Of a DNA stretch of 13,802 nt, positions 6,651-13,471 are shown piece after piece (the stretch's first letter is position 1; each line of letters opens with the position of its first letter). The DNA is from CAYTGR01 sp964437445 (lineage in GTDB: Bacteria; Chloroflexota; Anaerolineae; B4-G1; SLSP01): positions 1-13,802 of the forward strand of contig CAYTGR010000083.1 in the NCBI GenBank assembly GCA_964437445.1. The letters are read 5' to 3'. The translations under genes and the position numbers were made by a program. The notes under the pieces are model-generated. The model was not told the origin of the DNA and made no database searches. It saw nothing but the letters and a program-made list of their open reading frames with translations.

Positions 6651-6686
6651 GCGGGATCAAACCATTTTTATGTCTTAAACAAATAG

Positions 6687-6715
6687 TTGCCTTTTCCAAG
6701 TTTTTGTTATATGAT
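6687..6715 (+). promoter_or_regulatory. Sigma-70-type promoter for the LysM gene
   Basis: TTGCCT (6687-6692), a 17-base spacer and TATGAT (6710-6715) lie in an AT-rich stretch that stands out from the GC-rich surroundings. The predicted start site is about 45 bases before the ATG at 6769. This is the best promoter in the window. Confidence 0.7.
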
Positions 6716-6768
6716 AAGAATGTAGTTTCCCACAATTTTCCCATAGCCGGTTAAGGAGGTAAAAAACG

Positions 6769-7266
6769 ATGAAAAGGGCGCTTTGGACGATGGTGGTTCT
6801 CTCAGTATTCCTGCTGGCCCTGGCCCCTGCTTCCCTGGCAGCGCCGGCGCGTAGCGGTTGGAATAACCTTGGTATTCATACTGTGCAGCCGGGTGAGACC
6901 CTCTTCTGTATCGGCCGGGCGTATGGAGTAGATCCCTGGGCCATCGCCACTCAAAACGGGATTCTCAACGTCAATTTGATCTACCCCGGGGTGAAATTGA
7001 ACATCCCCGACGCCTGGCTACAGCTGCCGGCTGGCCCAACCTGCGCCCGTCAGGCCAGCGTCGTATTGCCGACGCCCCCCACCCCCACACCGACACCACC
7101 GGCCTGCGGCAATTGCACCTGCAAAGCCAACCATCTGGTGAAGACCGGCGATACGCTCACGGCCCTGGCCACGCTCTACAAAGTCAATATGTGGGATATT
7201 GCGCGCTGCAATTGTATCCAAAACCTCAATTACATTCGTATCGGCGATACTCTCTGCATCCCCTAG
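6769..7266 (+). CDS. Exported two-LysM protein, cysteine-rich
   Basis: The 165-aa product has a signal peptide (KR, then WTMVVLSVFLLALAPASLA, cut near residue 24-25). It has one LysM at about 36-80 (HTVQPGETLFCIGRAYGV...PGVKLNIP) and a second at about 121-165 (HLVKTGDTLTALATLYKV...IGDTLCIP), joined by a Pro/Thr linker (PTPPTPTPTPP). LysM binds N-acetylglucosamine polymers such as peptidoglycan. No enzymatic domain is present, so it may be a wall-binding or adaptor protein. It has eight cysteines in the mature part, several paired closely (CGNCTC, CNC), suggesting disulfides outside the cell. AAGGAGGT before the ATG is a strong ribosome binding site. It is flanked by its own promoter and terminator, so it is probably monocistronic. 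Confidence 0.9.
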   Translation: MKRALWTMVVLSVFLLALAPASLAAPARSGWNNLGIHTVQPGETLFCIGRAYGVDPWAIATQNGILNVNLIYPGVKLNIPDAWLQLPAGPTCARQASVVLPTPPTPTPTPPACGNCTCKANHLVKTGDTLTALATLYKVNMWDIARCNCIQNLNYIRIGDTLCIP

Positions 7267-7284
7267 AACCGGCTACCGGCTCTC
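7264..7284 (+). repeat. Short heptamer run at the LysM stop codon
   Basis: TAGAACC, GGCTACC and GGCTCTC follow one another with period 7, and the TAG of the first is the stop codon. The central unit matches the reverse complement of a unit in the mfd internal array (GGTAGCC). It is short and degenerate, so it may be chance. Confidence 0.35.
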
Positions 7285-7293
7285 CGCAAGTGA

Positions 7294-7324
7294 CGCTCCC
7301 CGCCCAAGGCGGGGAGCGCGTTTT
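7294..7324 (+). terminator. Rho-independent terminator after the LysM gene
   Basis: A perfect 11-bp GC-rich stem (CGCTCCCCGCC / GGCGGGGAGCG, 7294-7318) with a 3-base loop is followed by CG and TTTT. It begins 28 bases after the stop codon. Confidence 0.85.
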
Positions 7325-7397
7325 AGGCCCGGCGTATCGCATTTAACCTGTCTCCCGCGGGCGAGCCATTTCACTTAATCCTCAACCCCGAATTTTT

Positions 7398-7441
7398 CTT
7401 AAGCTTCCCTTAAGCTTCCCTTCAGGTTCCTTTAAAGACCT
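7398..7441 (+). promoter_or_regulatory. 11-bp direct repeats, Pho-box-like, with promoter downstream
   Basis: CTTAAGCTTCC occurs twice exactly (7398-7408, 7409-7419), followed by CTTCAGGTTCC (7420-7430) and the weaker TTTAAAGACCT (7431-7441). The exact 11-base period puts the half-sites on one face of the helix, as in sites of OmpR/PhoB-family regulators. The cyanobacterial SphR box, PyTTAAPyPyT/A repeated every 11 bases, is close to CTTAAGCT. A possible -35 TTAAAG (7432) and -10 TGTTAT (7455) at 17-base spacing overlap and follow it. The likely target is the ABC operon. Confidence 0.55.
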
Positions 7442-7728
7442 TATCGCCCGTTTGTGTTATCCTTAACCATAGCTCGGGTTGTCACCCCCACTGCCCGTCT
7501 CGCAGTGGCGGCCTTTTGCCCATGGCTAAGAGCCCCCGGCCACCTGTGGGGTAAAATCGTGGCCGGCGGTCTGTCGTCCGTGGTCAAAAAGCTGCCCGAT
7601 TGCCAATCAGACGGCACCCGCTGGGGTTAGTTCTATGGCAAACTGGTTTTGCGCCTTCTTGCCAAACTGACAAAACGTGCTATTCATTGGCTACCGGATC
7701 ATTTGAATCCCGCTGTAGGAGTAAGGGT
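7442..7728 (+). other. Long GC-rich leader of the ABC operon, possibly structured
   Basis: About 290 bases without a convincing gene. Two perfect hairpins are visible: CCACTGC/GCAGTGG (7488-7508, 7-base loop) and CCGGCCAC/GTGGCCGG (7536-7566, 15-base loop). Longer-range pairs are possible: CCATAG (7467) with CTATGG (7633), and inside that ACCCC (7484) with GGGGT (7623). It could be a cis-regulatory leader or a separate small RNA of about 170 nt. No known riboswitch consensus was recognised. Confidence 0.35.
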
Positions 7729-8655
7729 ATGATTGAAGTCAACAACCTTTCGAAAGCCTATGGCCCCGTTCAGGCATTGAGCGGGGTCTCTTTCCGCATT
7801 GCGGAAGGAGAAATCGTCGGCTTGCTCGGTCCCAACGGGGCGGGCAAGACCACGATCATCAAAATCCTCACCGGTTACCTGCACCCCGATGAGGGCACGG
7901 TCCTCGTCAACGGGCTGGACGTGCTCACCCACCCGCGCGAAGTGCAGGCGCAGCTGGGCTACCTGCCGGAGACCGCGCCGCTCTACCCGGAGCTCTCGGT
8001 CCAGGCTTACCTGCGGCTGATGGCCGACCTGCGACAGATCAAGCCGGAAGAACAGACCGCCCGGATCAGCGAGGCGATCTACGCCACCGGCCTGGTGGAC
8101 CAGCTGACGCGCCCCATCGGCCAGCTGAGCAAAGGGTTTCGGCAGCGCGTAGGGCTGGCGCAGGCCATCCTTCACCGGCCCAAGCTGCTGATTTTGGACG
8201 AGCCCACGGTAGGCCTGGACCCCACCCAGATCGTGGAGATCCGCCGGCTCATCCAACGGTTAGCCACTCACAGCACCGTGCTCTTCTCCACCCACATTCT
8301 CTCCGAGGTGGAGGCACTCTGCAACCGGGCGATCATCCTGATCAACGGCCAGGTGCGGGCCGACGCGCGGCTGACCGAGCTGGCCGCCACCGCCGATGCA
8401 GTGCTCGTGCTGGAAAAAGCCCCCACTGGTGCCGAGCAGGCGCTCCGCGCCCTGGCCGGCGCGCGCGGCGTAGAACCGTTCAAAGCGCCGGACGGCTTCC
8501 CCGCCTTCCGGGTGCTGGGCAAACAGGGAAACGTTGATCTCTGCCCGGCCATCTACGCCCTGGCGCGTGAACAGAACTGGCCGCTGCGCGAACTCCGCCG
8601 CGATGTGCGGACGCTGGAAGCCGTTTTCAGCGAGCTGGCCACGGAAAAACTGTGA
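7729..8655 (+). CDS. ABC transporter ATP-binding protein, GldA-like
   Basis: This 308-aa cytoplasmic ATPase drives the membrane protein encoded next. Walker A is GPNGAGKT (34-41). The Q-loop position reads GYLPET (78-83), with Glu as in GldA-type proteins. The signature is LSKGFRQR (133-140), Walker B is LLILDEPTVGLD (153-164), and the H-loop His is 189 in FSTHIL. The C-terminal ~90 residues are a variable accessory domain. The start is set at ATG 7729 after TAGGAG; the frame is open upstream to 7600, but that part has no family similarity. The stop codon TGA is the first unit of a heptamer run. It is the first gene of a three-gene operon. Confidence 0.95.
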   Translation: MIEVNNLSKAYGPVQALSGVSFRIAEGEIVGLLGPNGAGKTTIIKILTGYLHPDEGTVLVNGLDVLTHPREVQAQLGYLPETAPLYPELSVQAYLRLMADLRQIKPEEQTARISEAIYATGLVDQLTRPIGQLSKGFRQRVGLAQAILHRPKLLILDEPTVGLDPTQIVEIRRLIQRLATHSTVLFSTHILSEVEALCNRAIILINGQVRADARLTELAATADAVLVLEKAPTGAEQALRALAGARGVEPFKAPDGFPAFRVLGKQGNVDLCPAIYALAREQNWPLRELRRDVRTLEAVFSELATEKL

Positions 8656-8673
8656 CGTTTGACGCTTGAGCCG
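8653..8673 (+). repeat. Heptamer run beginning with the ATPase stop codon
   Basis: Units TGACGTT, TGACGCT and TGAGCCG are contiguous, and the first TGA is the ATPase stop codon. TTGACG (8659) and CGTCAA (8672) also make a small hairpin. The three units put TGA in all three frames before the Shine-Dalgarno of the next gene. Confidence 0.65.
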
Positions 8674-8699
8674 TCAATCCCCCAGAATGAGGTAATCGT

Positions 8700-11579
8700 A
8701 TGAAACAAATTTTAGCCATCACGCGCAAAGAACTGCGAGGCTACTTCGGCTCGCCGATGGCGCTCATTTTCCTCGGTGCCTTCTTAGCCGCCACGCTCTT
8801 TTCATTTTTCTGGTTAGATGCTTTCTTTGCCCGCGGGATCGCCGACGTGCGCCCGCTCTTCAGCCGGATGCCGATCTTGCTGATCTTCCTCGTTGCTGCG
8901 CTGACGATGCGCCAGTGGAGCGAGGAGCAGCGTTCCGGCACGCTGGAAATCCTGTTGACGTTGCCGGTCAGGCCGGTGCAGCTGGTGCTGGGTAAGTTCC
9001 TGGCCGTGCTGGCGCTGGTCGCGCTGGCGCTGGCCCTGACGCTCTTCCTGCCGCTTACGGTGGCGGTCCTGGGACCGCTGGATTGGGGACCGGTCTTCGG
9101 CGGCTACTTAGCGGCGCTGCTGCTGGCCGCAGCTTACACGGCGATTGGGCTTTTCATCTCCTCCCGCACCGACAACCAGATTGTCGCGCTCATTGCCACG
9201 GCTCTGCTGGGCGGCCTCTTCTACATCGTCGGGACGACCGGTGTCACCGACTTCGCCGGCGAGAAGGTCGGGACGGTGCTGCGGGCCATCGGCGCGGGCA
9301 GCCGCTTTGAGAGCATCCAGCGCGGGGTCATTGATCTGCGCGACCTGATCTATTACCTGACGCTGGCCGGCGTTTTCCTCACCCTGAACGTCCTTTCCCT
9401 GTTGAGCCAGCGCTGGAGCACGGGCGAACAGACCCGCCCGCAGCGCGAAGGGGCAACCACGCTCTCCCTCCTGGTTGCGCTCAATCTCATCGTGACGAAC
9501 GTCTGGATCTACCCGCTGCGCGCACTGCGCGTGGATCTGACGCAACAGCACGAATACAGTCTCTCCACCACCACCCGCGACCTGCTCAACGGGCTGCAAG
9601 AGCCGCTGCTGATTCGGGGCTACTTCAGCGAGAAAACGCACCCGCTGCTGGCTCCCCTCGTGCCGCAGGTACGCGACATGCTGGAGGAATACCGCATCGC
9701 CTCCGGCGGCAAAGTGCAGGTAGAGATTATAGATCCGGCCCAGGATGCCGAAAAAGAGGCCGAGGCCAACCAGACTTACGGGATCAGCCCCACCCCCTTC
9801 CAGGTGTCGGGCCGCTACGAAGCCTCGGTCATCAACTCGTATTTTGATATTCTGCTCCGCTATGGCGACCAGAGTAGCGTTTTAAACTTCCAGGACCTCA
9901 TTGAAGTGCAGTATAACCGCGACGGGACGTTGGATGTCCACCTGCGCAACCTGGAATACGACCTAACCCGCTCCATCAAGAAGATCGTCTACGGCTTCCA
10001 AAGTGTGGATGCCGTGCTGGCGGCCCTCCCCGAACCGGCGCAGTTGACGCTGTATGTGACGTCTGACACCCTGCCGGAACAGCTGGCCGGGATCCCGGAG
10101 ACCGTGCAGAAAGTCGCTAATGACCTGGCCACCCAATCCAACGGCAAGTTTACCTTCCAGCAGGTGGACCCCGACACGCCCAACAGCCCGGTTTCGCGGC
10201 AGCAAATCTACGAGCGCTACGGCCTGCAAGCCATCCCGGTTTCCCTCTTCTCGGATGAAAGCTTCTACCTGGATATGGCGCTCAAGGTGGGTGAGAAGGA
10301 AGAAATCGTCTCGGTCAGCGGTTACACCGAGGCCGACATCCGCACGGCCATTGAGGCCGCACTCAAGCGGGCGGCCCCTGGCTTCCTCAAGGTGATCGGG
10401 CTGTGGACACCGCCCGCCACCCCGACCCAGGATATGTTCGGCCAGTTGCAACAGCCACTCGCCTCCTGGGATCAGCTCAACAAAGCGCTGGGCGAGGAGT
10501 ACGAAGTCCAATCAGTGGATCTGAGCAGCGGCCAGGTCCCCCCCAACATCAACGTGTTGGTGCTCATTGCGCCGCAGGGGTTGGGCGAGAAAGAGCTCTA
10601 CGCGGTAGACCAATACCTGATGCGCGGCGGCGCGGTCATCGTGGCGACCAGCGACAGCAAGCTATCCGTGAATCAATATACCGGCAGCCTTACCATGGAG
10701 CCGCTGGACGGTACTCTGAGTGCTTTGCTGGCCCATTACGGGGTCACCGTGGAGCCGCTCCTGGTACTGGACCAGCAAAACGCGCCCTTCCCCATGCAAG
10801 TCAGTCGGACCGTGAACGGTGTCCAGGTGCAGGAAATCCAACCGCTGGACTATCCCTTCTTTGTGGACATCCGCAGCGCCAACATGGCCGCCGGCAACCC
10901 CATCGTCTCCAACCTGACGGCAGTGACGCTCAACTGGGCCGCTCCGCTCACCGTGGATCCGACCCGCACGGCCGGCCGCGAGGTGACCCCGCTGCTGAAC
11001 TCCAGCGCTAAGGCCTGGACGCAAAGCACGACCAGCATTGAGCCCAACTTTGACCTCTACCCAGAGACCGGTTTCCCGGTCATCACGGCGACGCAAACGT
11101 ATAGCTTAGCGGTGGCCCTGCAGGGCACCTTTGAAAGCTACTACAAGGGCAAGCCCTCGCCGCTGATCAGCGAGACGTTGGCGCTGACGGCAACCACGGG
11201 TGCGCAGACGCCCGTTGCCGGCACGCTGGAAAGCTCCGCCGGCAACGCCCGGCTGGTCGTCATCGGCAGTTCTGAATTTGTGGATGACATCGTCCTGCAA
11301 CTCTCTTCGCGGCTAAGCGGGGAGCGTGTCCAGAACAACCTCAAGCTGATGCAAAATGCCGTCGCCTGGGCCACCGAGGATACTGACCTGCTCACGATCC
11401 GGGCGCGCGGCACCATCTCGCGGGGGCTCTACTCGTTGAGCGAAGGGACCCAATCGTTCGTGGAAGGCATGAACTACGTCCTGGCGCTGGCCGCGCTGGC
11501 GGTCGTGGGAGTCGTCTCCGCCGTCCGCCGCCGCAACGAGAAGCCGATGGAGTTGGTGAAAGAGGAGAGCGGGGAATAG
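8700..11579 (+). CDS. GldF-GldG-type fusion: ABC-2 permease joined to tandem GldG-like domains
   Basis: A 959-aa integral membrane protein. Residues 1-240 are an ABC-2 permease with about six helices (near 21-43, 57-71, 101-124, 134-155, 160-180, 215-237) and the conserved EEQRSGTLEILLTLPV. A seventh helix (about 252-271) leads into the GldG-type extracytoplasmic part: RVDLTQQHEYSLSTTTRDLL, LLIRGYFSE and VEIIDPAQDAE (277-350). A second similar module follows at about 447-570 (LTLYVTSDTLPEQ..., FTFQQVDPDT, YERYGLQAIP). The C-terminal half contains VLVLIAPQGLGEKELYAVDQYLMRGG-type sequence, as in GldG/DUF4350-like auxiliary domains, and a last helix at about 926-942 with a basic cytoplasmic tail. 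GAGGT precedes the ATG. It partners the ATPase; substrate unknown. Gliding is not implied outside Bacteroidota. Confidence 0.9.
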   Translation: MKQILAITRKELRGYFGSPMALIFLGAFLAATLFSFFWLDAFFARGIADVRPLFSRMPILLIFLVAALTMRQWSEEQRSGTLEILLTLPVRPVQLVLGKFLAVLALVALALALTLFLPLTVAVLGPLDWGPVFGGYLAALLLAAAYTAIGLFISSRTDNQIVALIATALLGGLFYIVGTTGVTDFAGEKVGTVLRAIGAGSRFESIQRGVIDLRDLIYYLTLAGVFLTLNVLSLLSQRWSTGEQTRPQREGATTLSLLVALNLIVTNVWIYPLRALRVDLTQQHEYSLSTTTRDLLNGLQEPLLIRGYFSEKTHPLLAPLVPQVRDMLEEYRIASGGKVQVEIIDPAQDAEKEAEANQTYGISPTPFQVSGRYEASVINSYFDILLRYGDQSSVLNFQDLIEVQYNRDGTLDVHLRNLEYDLTRSIKKIVYGFQSVDAVLAALPEPAQLTLYVTSDTLPEQLAGIPETVQKVANDLATQSNGKFTFQQVDPDTPNSPVSRQQIYERYGLQAIPVSLFSDESFYLDMALKVGEKEEIVSVSGYTEADIRTAIEAALKRAAPGFLKVIGLWTPPATPTQDMFGQLQQPLASWDQLNKALGEEYEVQSVDLSSGQVPPNINVLVLIAPQGLGEKELYAVDQYLMRGGAVIVATSDSKLSVNQYTGSLTMEPLDGTLSALLAHYGVTVEPLLVLDQQNAPFPMQVSRTVNGVQVQEIQPLDYPFFVDIRSANMAAGNPIVSNLTAVTLNWAAPLTVDPTRTAGREVTPLLNSSAKAWTQSTTSIEPNFDLYPETGFPVITATQTYSLAVALQGTFESYYKGKPSPLISETLALTATTGAQTPVAGTLESSAGNARLVVIGSSEFVDDIVLQLSSRLSGERVQNNLKLMQNAVAWATEDTDLLTIRARGTISRGLYSLSEGTQSFVEGMNYVLALAALAVVGVVSAVRRRNEKPMELVKEESGE

Positions 11580-11614
11580 GCGCACCCGCCTCCCTATCTG
11601 GCAAGGAGTTAATC

Positions 11615-12661
11615 ATGAAACGTATGCAATGGATTCTAACCGCCGTGCTGGTGTTCCAGATCGTGTTGAGCGCCGTCGTTTTCTGGCCGCGCTCAACGGC
11701 CGGGAGCAGCGCCCCGCTCTTTCCCAACTTGCAGGCCGGCGATATTACCGCGCTAACGCTGCAAAACTCCAGTGCGACGCTCACGCTGCGCAAAGTCAAT
11801 GACGGCTGGGTTGTCCCCGACGCCGGTGACTATCCGGCGCTGGCCGACAAGATCACGCCGGTGCTGGAGAAACTGGCCCAATTGAACACCGGGCGGCTCG
11901 TCGCCCGGACCGCCGCCAGTCACAAGCAGCTGCAGGTCGCCGCCGACAATTACGCGCTCAAGTTGAGCTTTGAGACGATCACCGAAACCCAGACGATCTA
12001 CTTTGGCACATCCAGCGGGGCCAACGCCACTCACATCCGCGTGGATGGGCACGATGAGGTTTATCTGGCCGGCGACCTCAACATTTGGGAACTCAGCCCC
12101 ACCGCCTCGGCCTGGATCAACACCACTTACCTGACCGTATCGGTCTCCGCTCTCACTCAAGTGACGGTAGAAAACGCCCAGGGCAAAGTGACGCTGATCC
12201 AGGATCAAACGTTCTGGCGTTTGCCCGGCGCTAATCTGGATCAGGTACCGGACCAGACCAAGATCAGCAGCCTGCTCAACCAGCTCGCTGCCCTGCCCCT
12301 GACCACGCCGCTGGGCAAAGAAGCCAAACCCGAATATGGGCTGGACCAGCCGGCCGCCGTGATCACTCTGACCACCCAGGACAAGACCATCACGCTCAAA
12401 GTGGGGGCGAAGGATGCGCAGGGCTACGCCGTCTCGTCGTCGGAGTCGCCCTACTACGTGCGCGTAGCGGAGTATCTGCTCCAATCGTGGGTTAACGCCA
12501 CCCTGGATAGCTTCACCCAGACGCCGACGCCGACGCCCACGCCGCTGGCGGTAGAAACGCCGGTGTCGGTCCCCACCACGGAGATGACGCCCACCCAGGC
12601 GCTTACCCCCACCACGGAGTTGACGGGGGCGCAGGTGCTCACTCCCACCGTCACGCCATAG
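11615..12661 (+). CDS. DUF4340 domain protein, membrane-anchored
   Basis: The 348-aa product has an N-terminal membrane helix (7-25, ILTAVLVFQIVLSAVVFW), so most of it lies outside the cytoplasmic membrane. The body has a repeated layout typical of DUF4340: ITALTLQNSSATLTLRKVNDGWVVPD, the pattern ADKITPVLEKLAQL, then again LTQVTVENAQGKVTLIQDQTFWRLPG and TKISSLLNQLAAL, followed by PEYGLDQPAAVITLTT and YYVRVAEYLLQ. The C-terminal 50 residues are a Thr/Pro-rich tail (TPTPTPTP and similar). DUF4340 genes commonly follow gldA/gldFG-like genes, as here, so it is probably a periplasm-facing subunit. AAGGAG before the ATG fixes the start; it lies 35 bases after the fusion gene. Confidence 0.88.
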   Translation: MKRMQWILTAVLVFQIVLSAVVFWPRSTAGSSAPLFPNLQAGDITALTLQNSSATLTLRKVNDGWVVPDAGDYPALADKITPVLEKLAQLNTGRLVARTAASHKQLQVAADNYALKLSFETITETQTIYFGTSSGANATHIRVDGHDEVYLAGDLNIWELSPTASAWINTTYLTVSVSALTQVTVENAQGKVTLIQDQTFWRLPGANLDQVPDQTKISSLLNQLAALPLTTPLGKEAKPEYGLDQPAAVITLTTQDKTITLKVGAKDAQGYAVSSSESPYYVRVAEYLLQSWVNATLDSFTQTPTPTPTPLAVETPVSVPTTEMTPTQALTPTTELTGAQVLTPTVTP

Positions 12662-12690
12662 CCGTAACGGGGCACGATAGCTATCAACCG

Positions 12691-12720
12691 AGGCAGCCGA
12701 CTTTGAGTCGGCTGCCTTTG
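12691..12720 (+). terminator. Hairpin terminator after the ABC operon
   Basis: An 11-bp perfect stem (AGGCAGCCGAC / GTCGGCTGCCT, 12691-12717) with loop TTTGA is followed by TTGTTG. The T-run is short, so termination may be partial. It lies between convergent genes, 30 bases after the DUF4340 stop. Confidence 0.7.
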
Positions 12721-12761
12721 TTGATGCGAGACCGTGAGGGAGTGCAACCAGTACCGTCCCG

Positions 12762-13259
12762 TTACCCCATCAACCGCGCGAGCTCCGCGCCCCAACGCCG
12801 CGCGCGCTCCAGCTCGCCATCGCGCAGCGGCCCATACCTCCCCCTGACGATGAAGCGCTCCCCCTCCCCTACCAGGTGGTATCCCGCACGCTCCAACCCA
12901 CGCCCAATCTCCGGGATGGCACCACCCGGTGACCACCGGAGCCGCGTCTCAAACGCGGCTGCGTGGCCATGCCCCGCGGGTAGCGCAGCCAGCCACGAGC
13001 GCAGCGACGGGTGCGAGAGATCGGGGGGCGTCGGTGGCCGGCCTGGATTCATGCGCAAGTTATCACGCATCTGCTCCGTCGGGAGGCTAAAGCCGAGCAC
13101 CGGAGCACCGGCCACGATGAGATCAGCTTCCGTGATGACCGTCCCGGTCGCCTCAGTCGTAGAAAGCGCTCGCGCTTCCGGGCCAAGACCTTCGGCGATG
13201 GCGCGCGCGATGGCCGCCGTGTTCCCCCATAAAGATTCATAGACCACAATGGCTTTCAT
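12762..13259 (-). CDS. Flavodoxin-like protein
   Basis: The 165-aa cytoplasmic protein starts MKAIVVYESLWGNTAAIARAI, the flavodoxin beta1-phosphate loop-alpha1 pattern (phosphate-binding Ser9-Thr14), which binds FMN. ADLIVAGAPVLGFSLP (45-60) matches the third strand and the flavin-contacting loop, though the usual aromatic there is not obvious. GHGHAAAFETRLRW and YHLVGEGERFIVRG cover the later strands. The ATG at 13259 is preferred over an upstream in-frame start at 13328, because AAAGGAG lies 5 bases before it and the upstream part is repeat sequence. It may serve in electron transfer or as a quinone-reductase-like enzyme; the partner is unknown. Confidence 0.88.
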   Translation of the reverse strand: MKAIVVYESLWGNTAAIARAIAEGLGPEARALSTTEATGTVITEADLIVAGAPVLGFSLPTEQMRDNLRMNPGRPPTPPDLSHPSLRSWLAALPAGHGHAAAFETRLRWSPGGAIPEIGRGLERAGYHLVGEGERFIVRGRYGPLRDGELERARRWGAELARLMG

Positions 13260-13261
13260 GT

Positions 13262-13277
13262 TTCTCCTTTGAAAATA
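13262..13277 (-). repeat. Short copy of the leader segment with the flavodoxin ribosome binding site
   Basis: On the minus strand it reads TATTTTCAAAGGAGA and ends just before the flavodoxin ATG. Its first 14 bases (TATTTTCAAAGGAG) are identical to the tail of the REP-plus-leader repeats at 41-54 and 5754-5767. The REP part is absent here. Confidence 0.65.
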
Positions 13278-13292
13278 GAAACCAGTTAAGGA

Positions 13293-13342
13293 GTGAGCAG
13301 AGAGCAGCAAGTAGAAGTTTCTGCTCACCGCTCACTGCTCAC
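13293..13342 (-). repeat. Heptamer hairpin element, copy B
   Basis: On the minus strand it begins with GTGAGCA, GTGAGCG and GTGAGCA, runs through AGAAACTTCTACTTG and ends CTGCTCTCTGCTCAC. It matches 5418-5476 with one heptamer less in the middle. Its ends are complementary (GTGAGCAG at 13293-13300, CTGCTCAC at 13335-13342), so it can fold. Confidence 0.8.
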
Positions 13343-13392
13343 ATTTTCATTCCCCGTTGGTGAACGCCAGTGCAGGGGGAATCCTCTGAAAG
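13343..13392 (-). repeat. Interspersed repeat with core CTGGCGTTCACCA, copy B
   Basis: The reverse complement matches 5637-5688 from TTTCAGAGGA through ACTGGCGTTCACCA to ATGAAAAT with a few differences. It joins directly to heptamer copy B. Confidence 0.7.
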
Positions 13393-13417
13393 GATGAAGG
13401 ATGAAGGCGGAAGGATG
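13390..13417 (+). repeat. Heptamer array AAGGATG
   Basis: Four units: AAGGATG, AAGGATG, AAGGCGG and AAGGATG. Read in the other phase they are TGAAGGA-type units, so the TGA-led heptamer pattern holds. Confidence 0.8.
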
Positions 13418-13420
13418 AAA

Positions 13421-13471
13421 TCTCCTTTGAAAAGAGCGTGAAGAGTTTGTAGTCAGGCGCTTTAGCGCCGT
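13421..13471 (-). repeat. REP-plus-leader repeat, copy 4
   Basis: On the minus strand it starts ACGGCGCTAAAGCGCC, continues TGACTACAA and ends CTTTTCAAAGGAGA, matching 5720-5768 with differences in the linker. GTAG (13449-13452, plus strand) lies next to the palindrome GGCGCTTTAGCGCC (13456-13469). No start codon follows on its strand within normal spacing. Confidence 0.75.

Noticed and set aside
7536..7566. Cobalamin riboswitch (GCCACTG-like box)
   Set aside because: The sequence is GCCACCTG, not the box, and the other conserved elements of that riboswitch are absent.
7690..7715. tRNA-like T-loop TTTGAATCCC upstream of the ATPase
   Set aside because: No acceptor, D or anticodon stems can be drawn around it.
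7600..7728. N-terminal extension of the ABC ATPase
   Set aside because: The frame is open but the extra residues have no family similarity, and TAGGAG precedes the ATG at 7729, where ABC homology begins.
9108..9641. Minus-strand open frames inside the GldF-GldG gene
   Set aside because: They are antisense to a strong coding sequence, with no ribosome binding site or recognisable domain.
13260..13328. N-terminal extension of the flavodoxin-like protein
   Set aside because: The extension is encoded by repeat sequence, and the SD is placed correctly for the ATG at 13259, where the flavodoxin fold starts.
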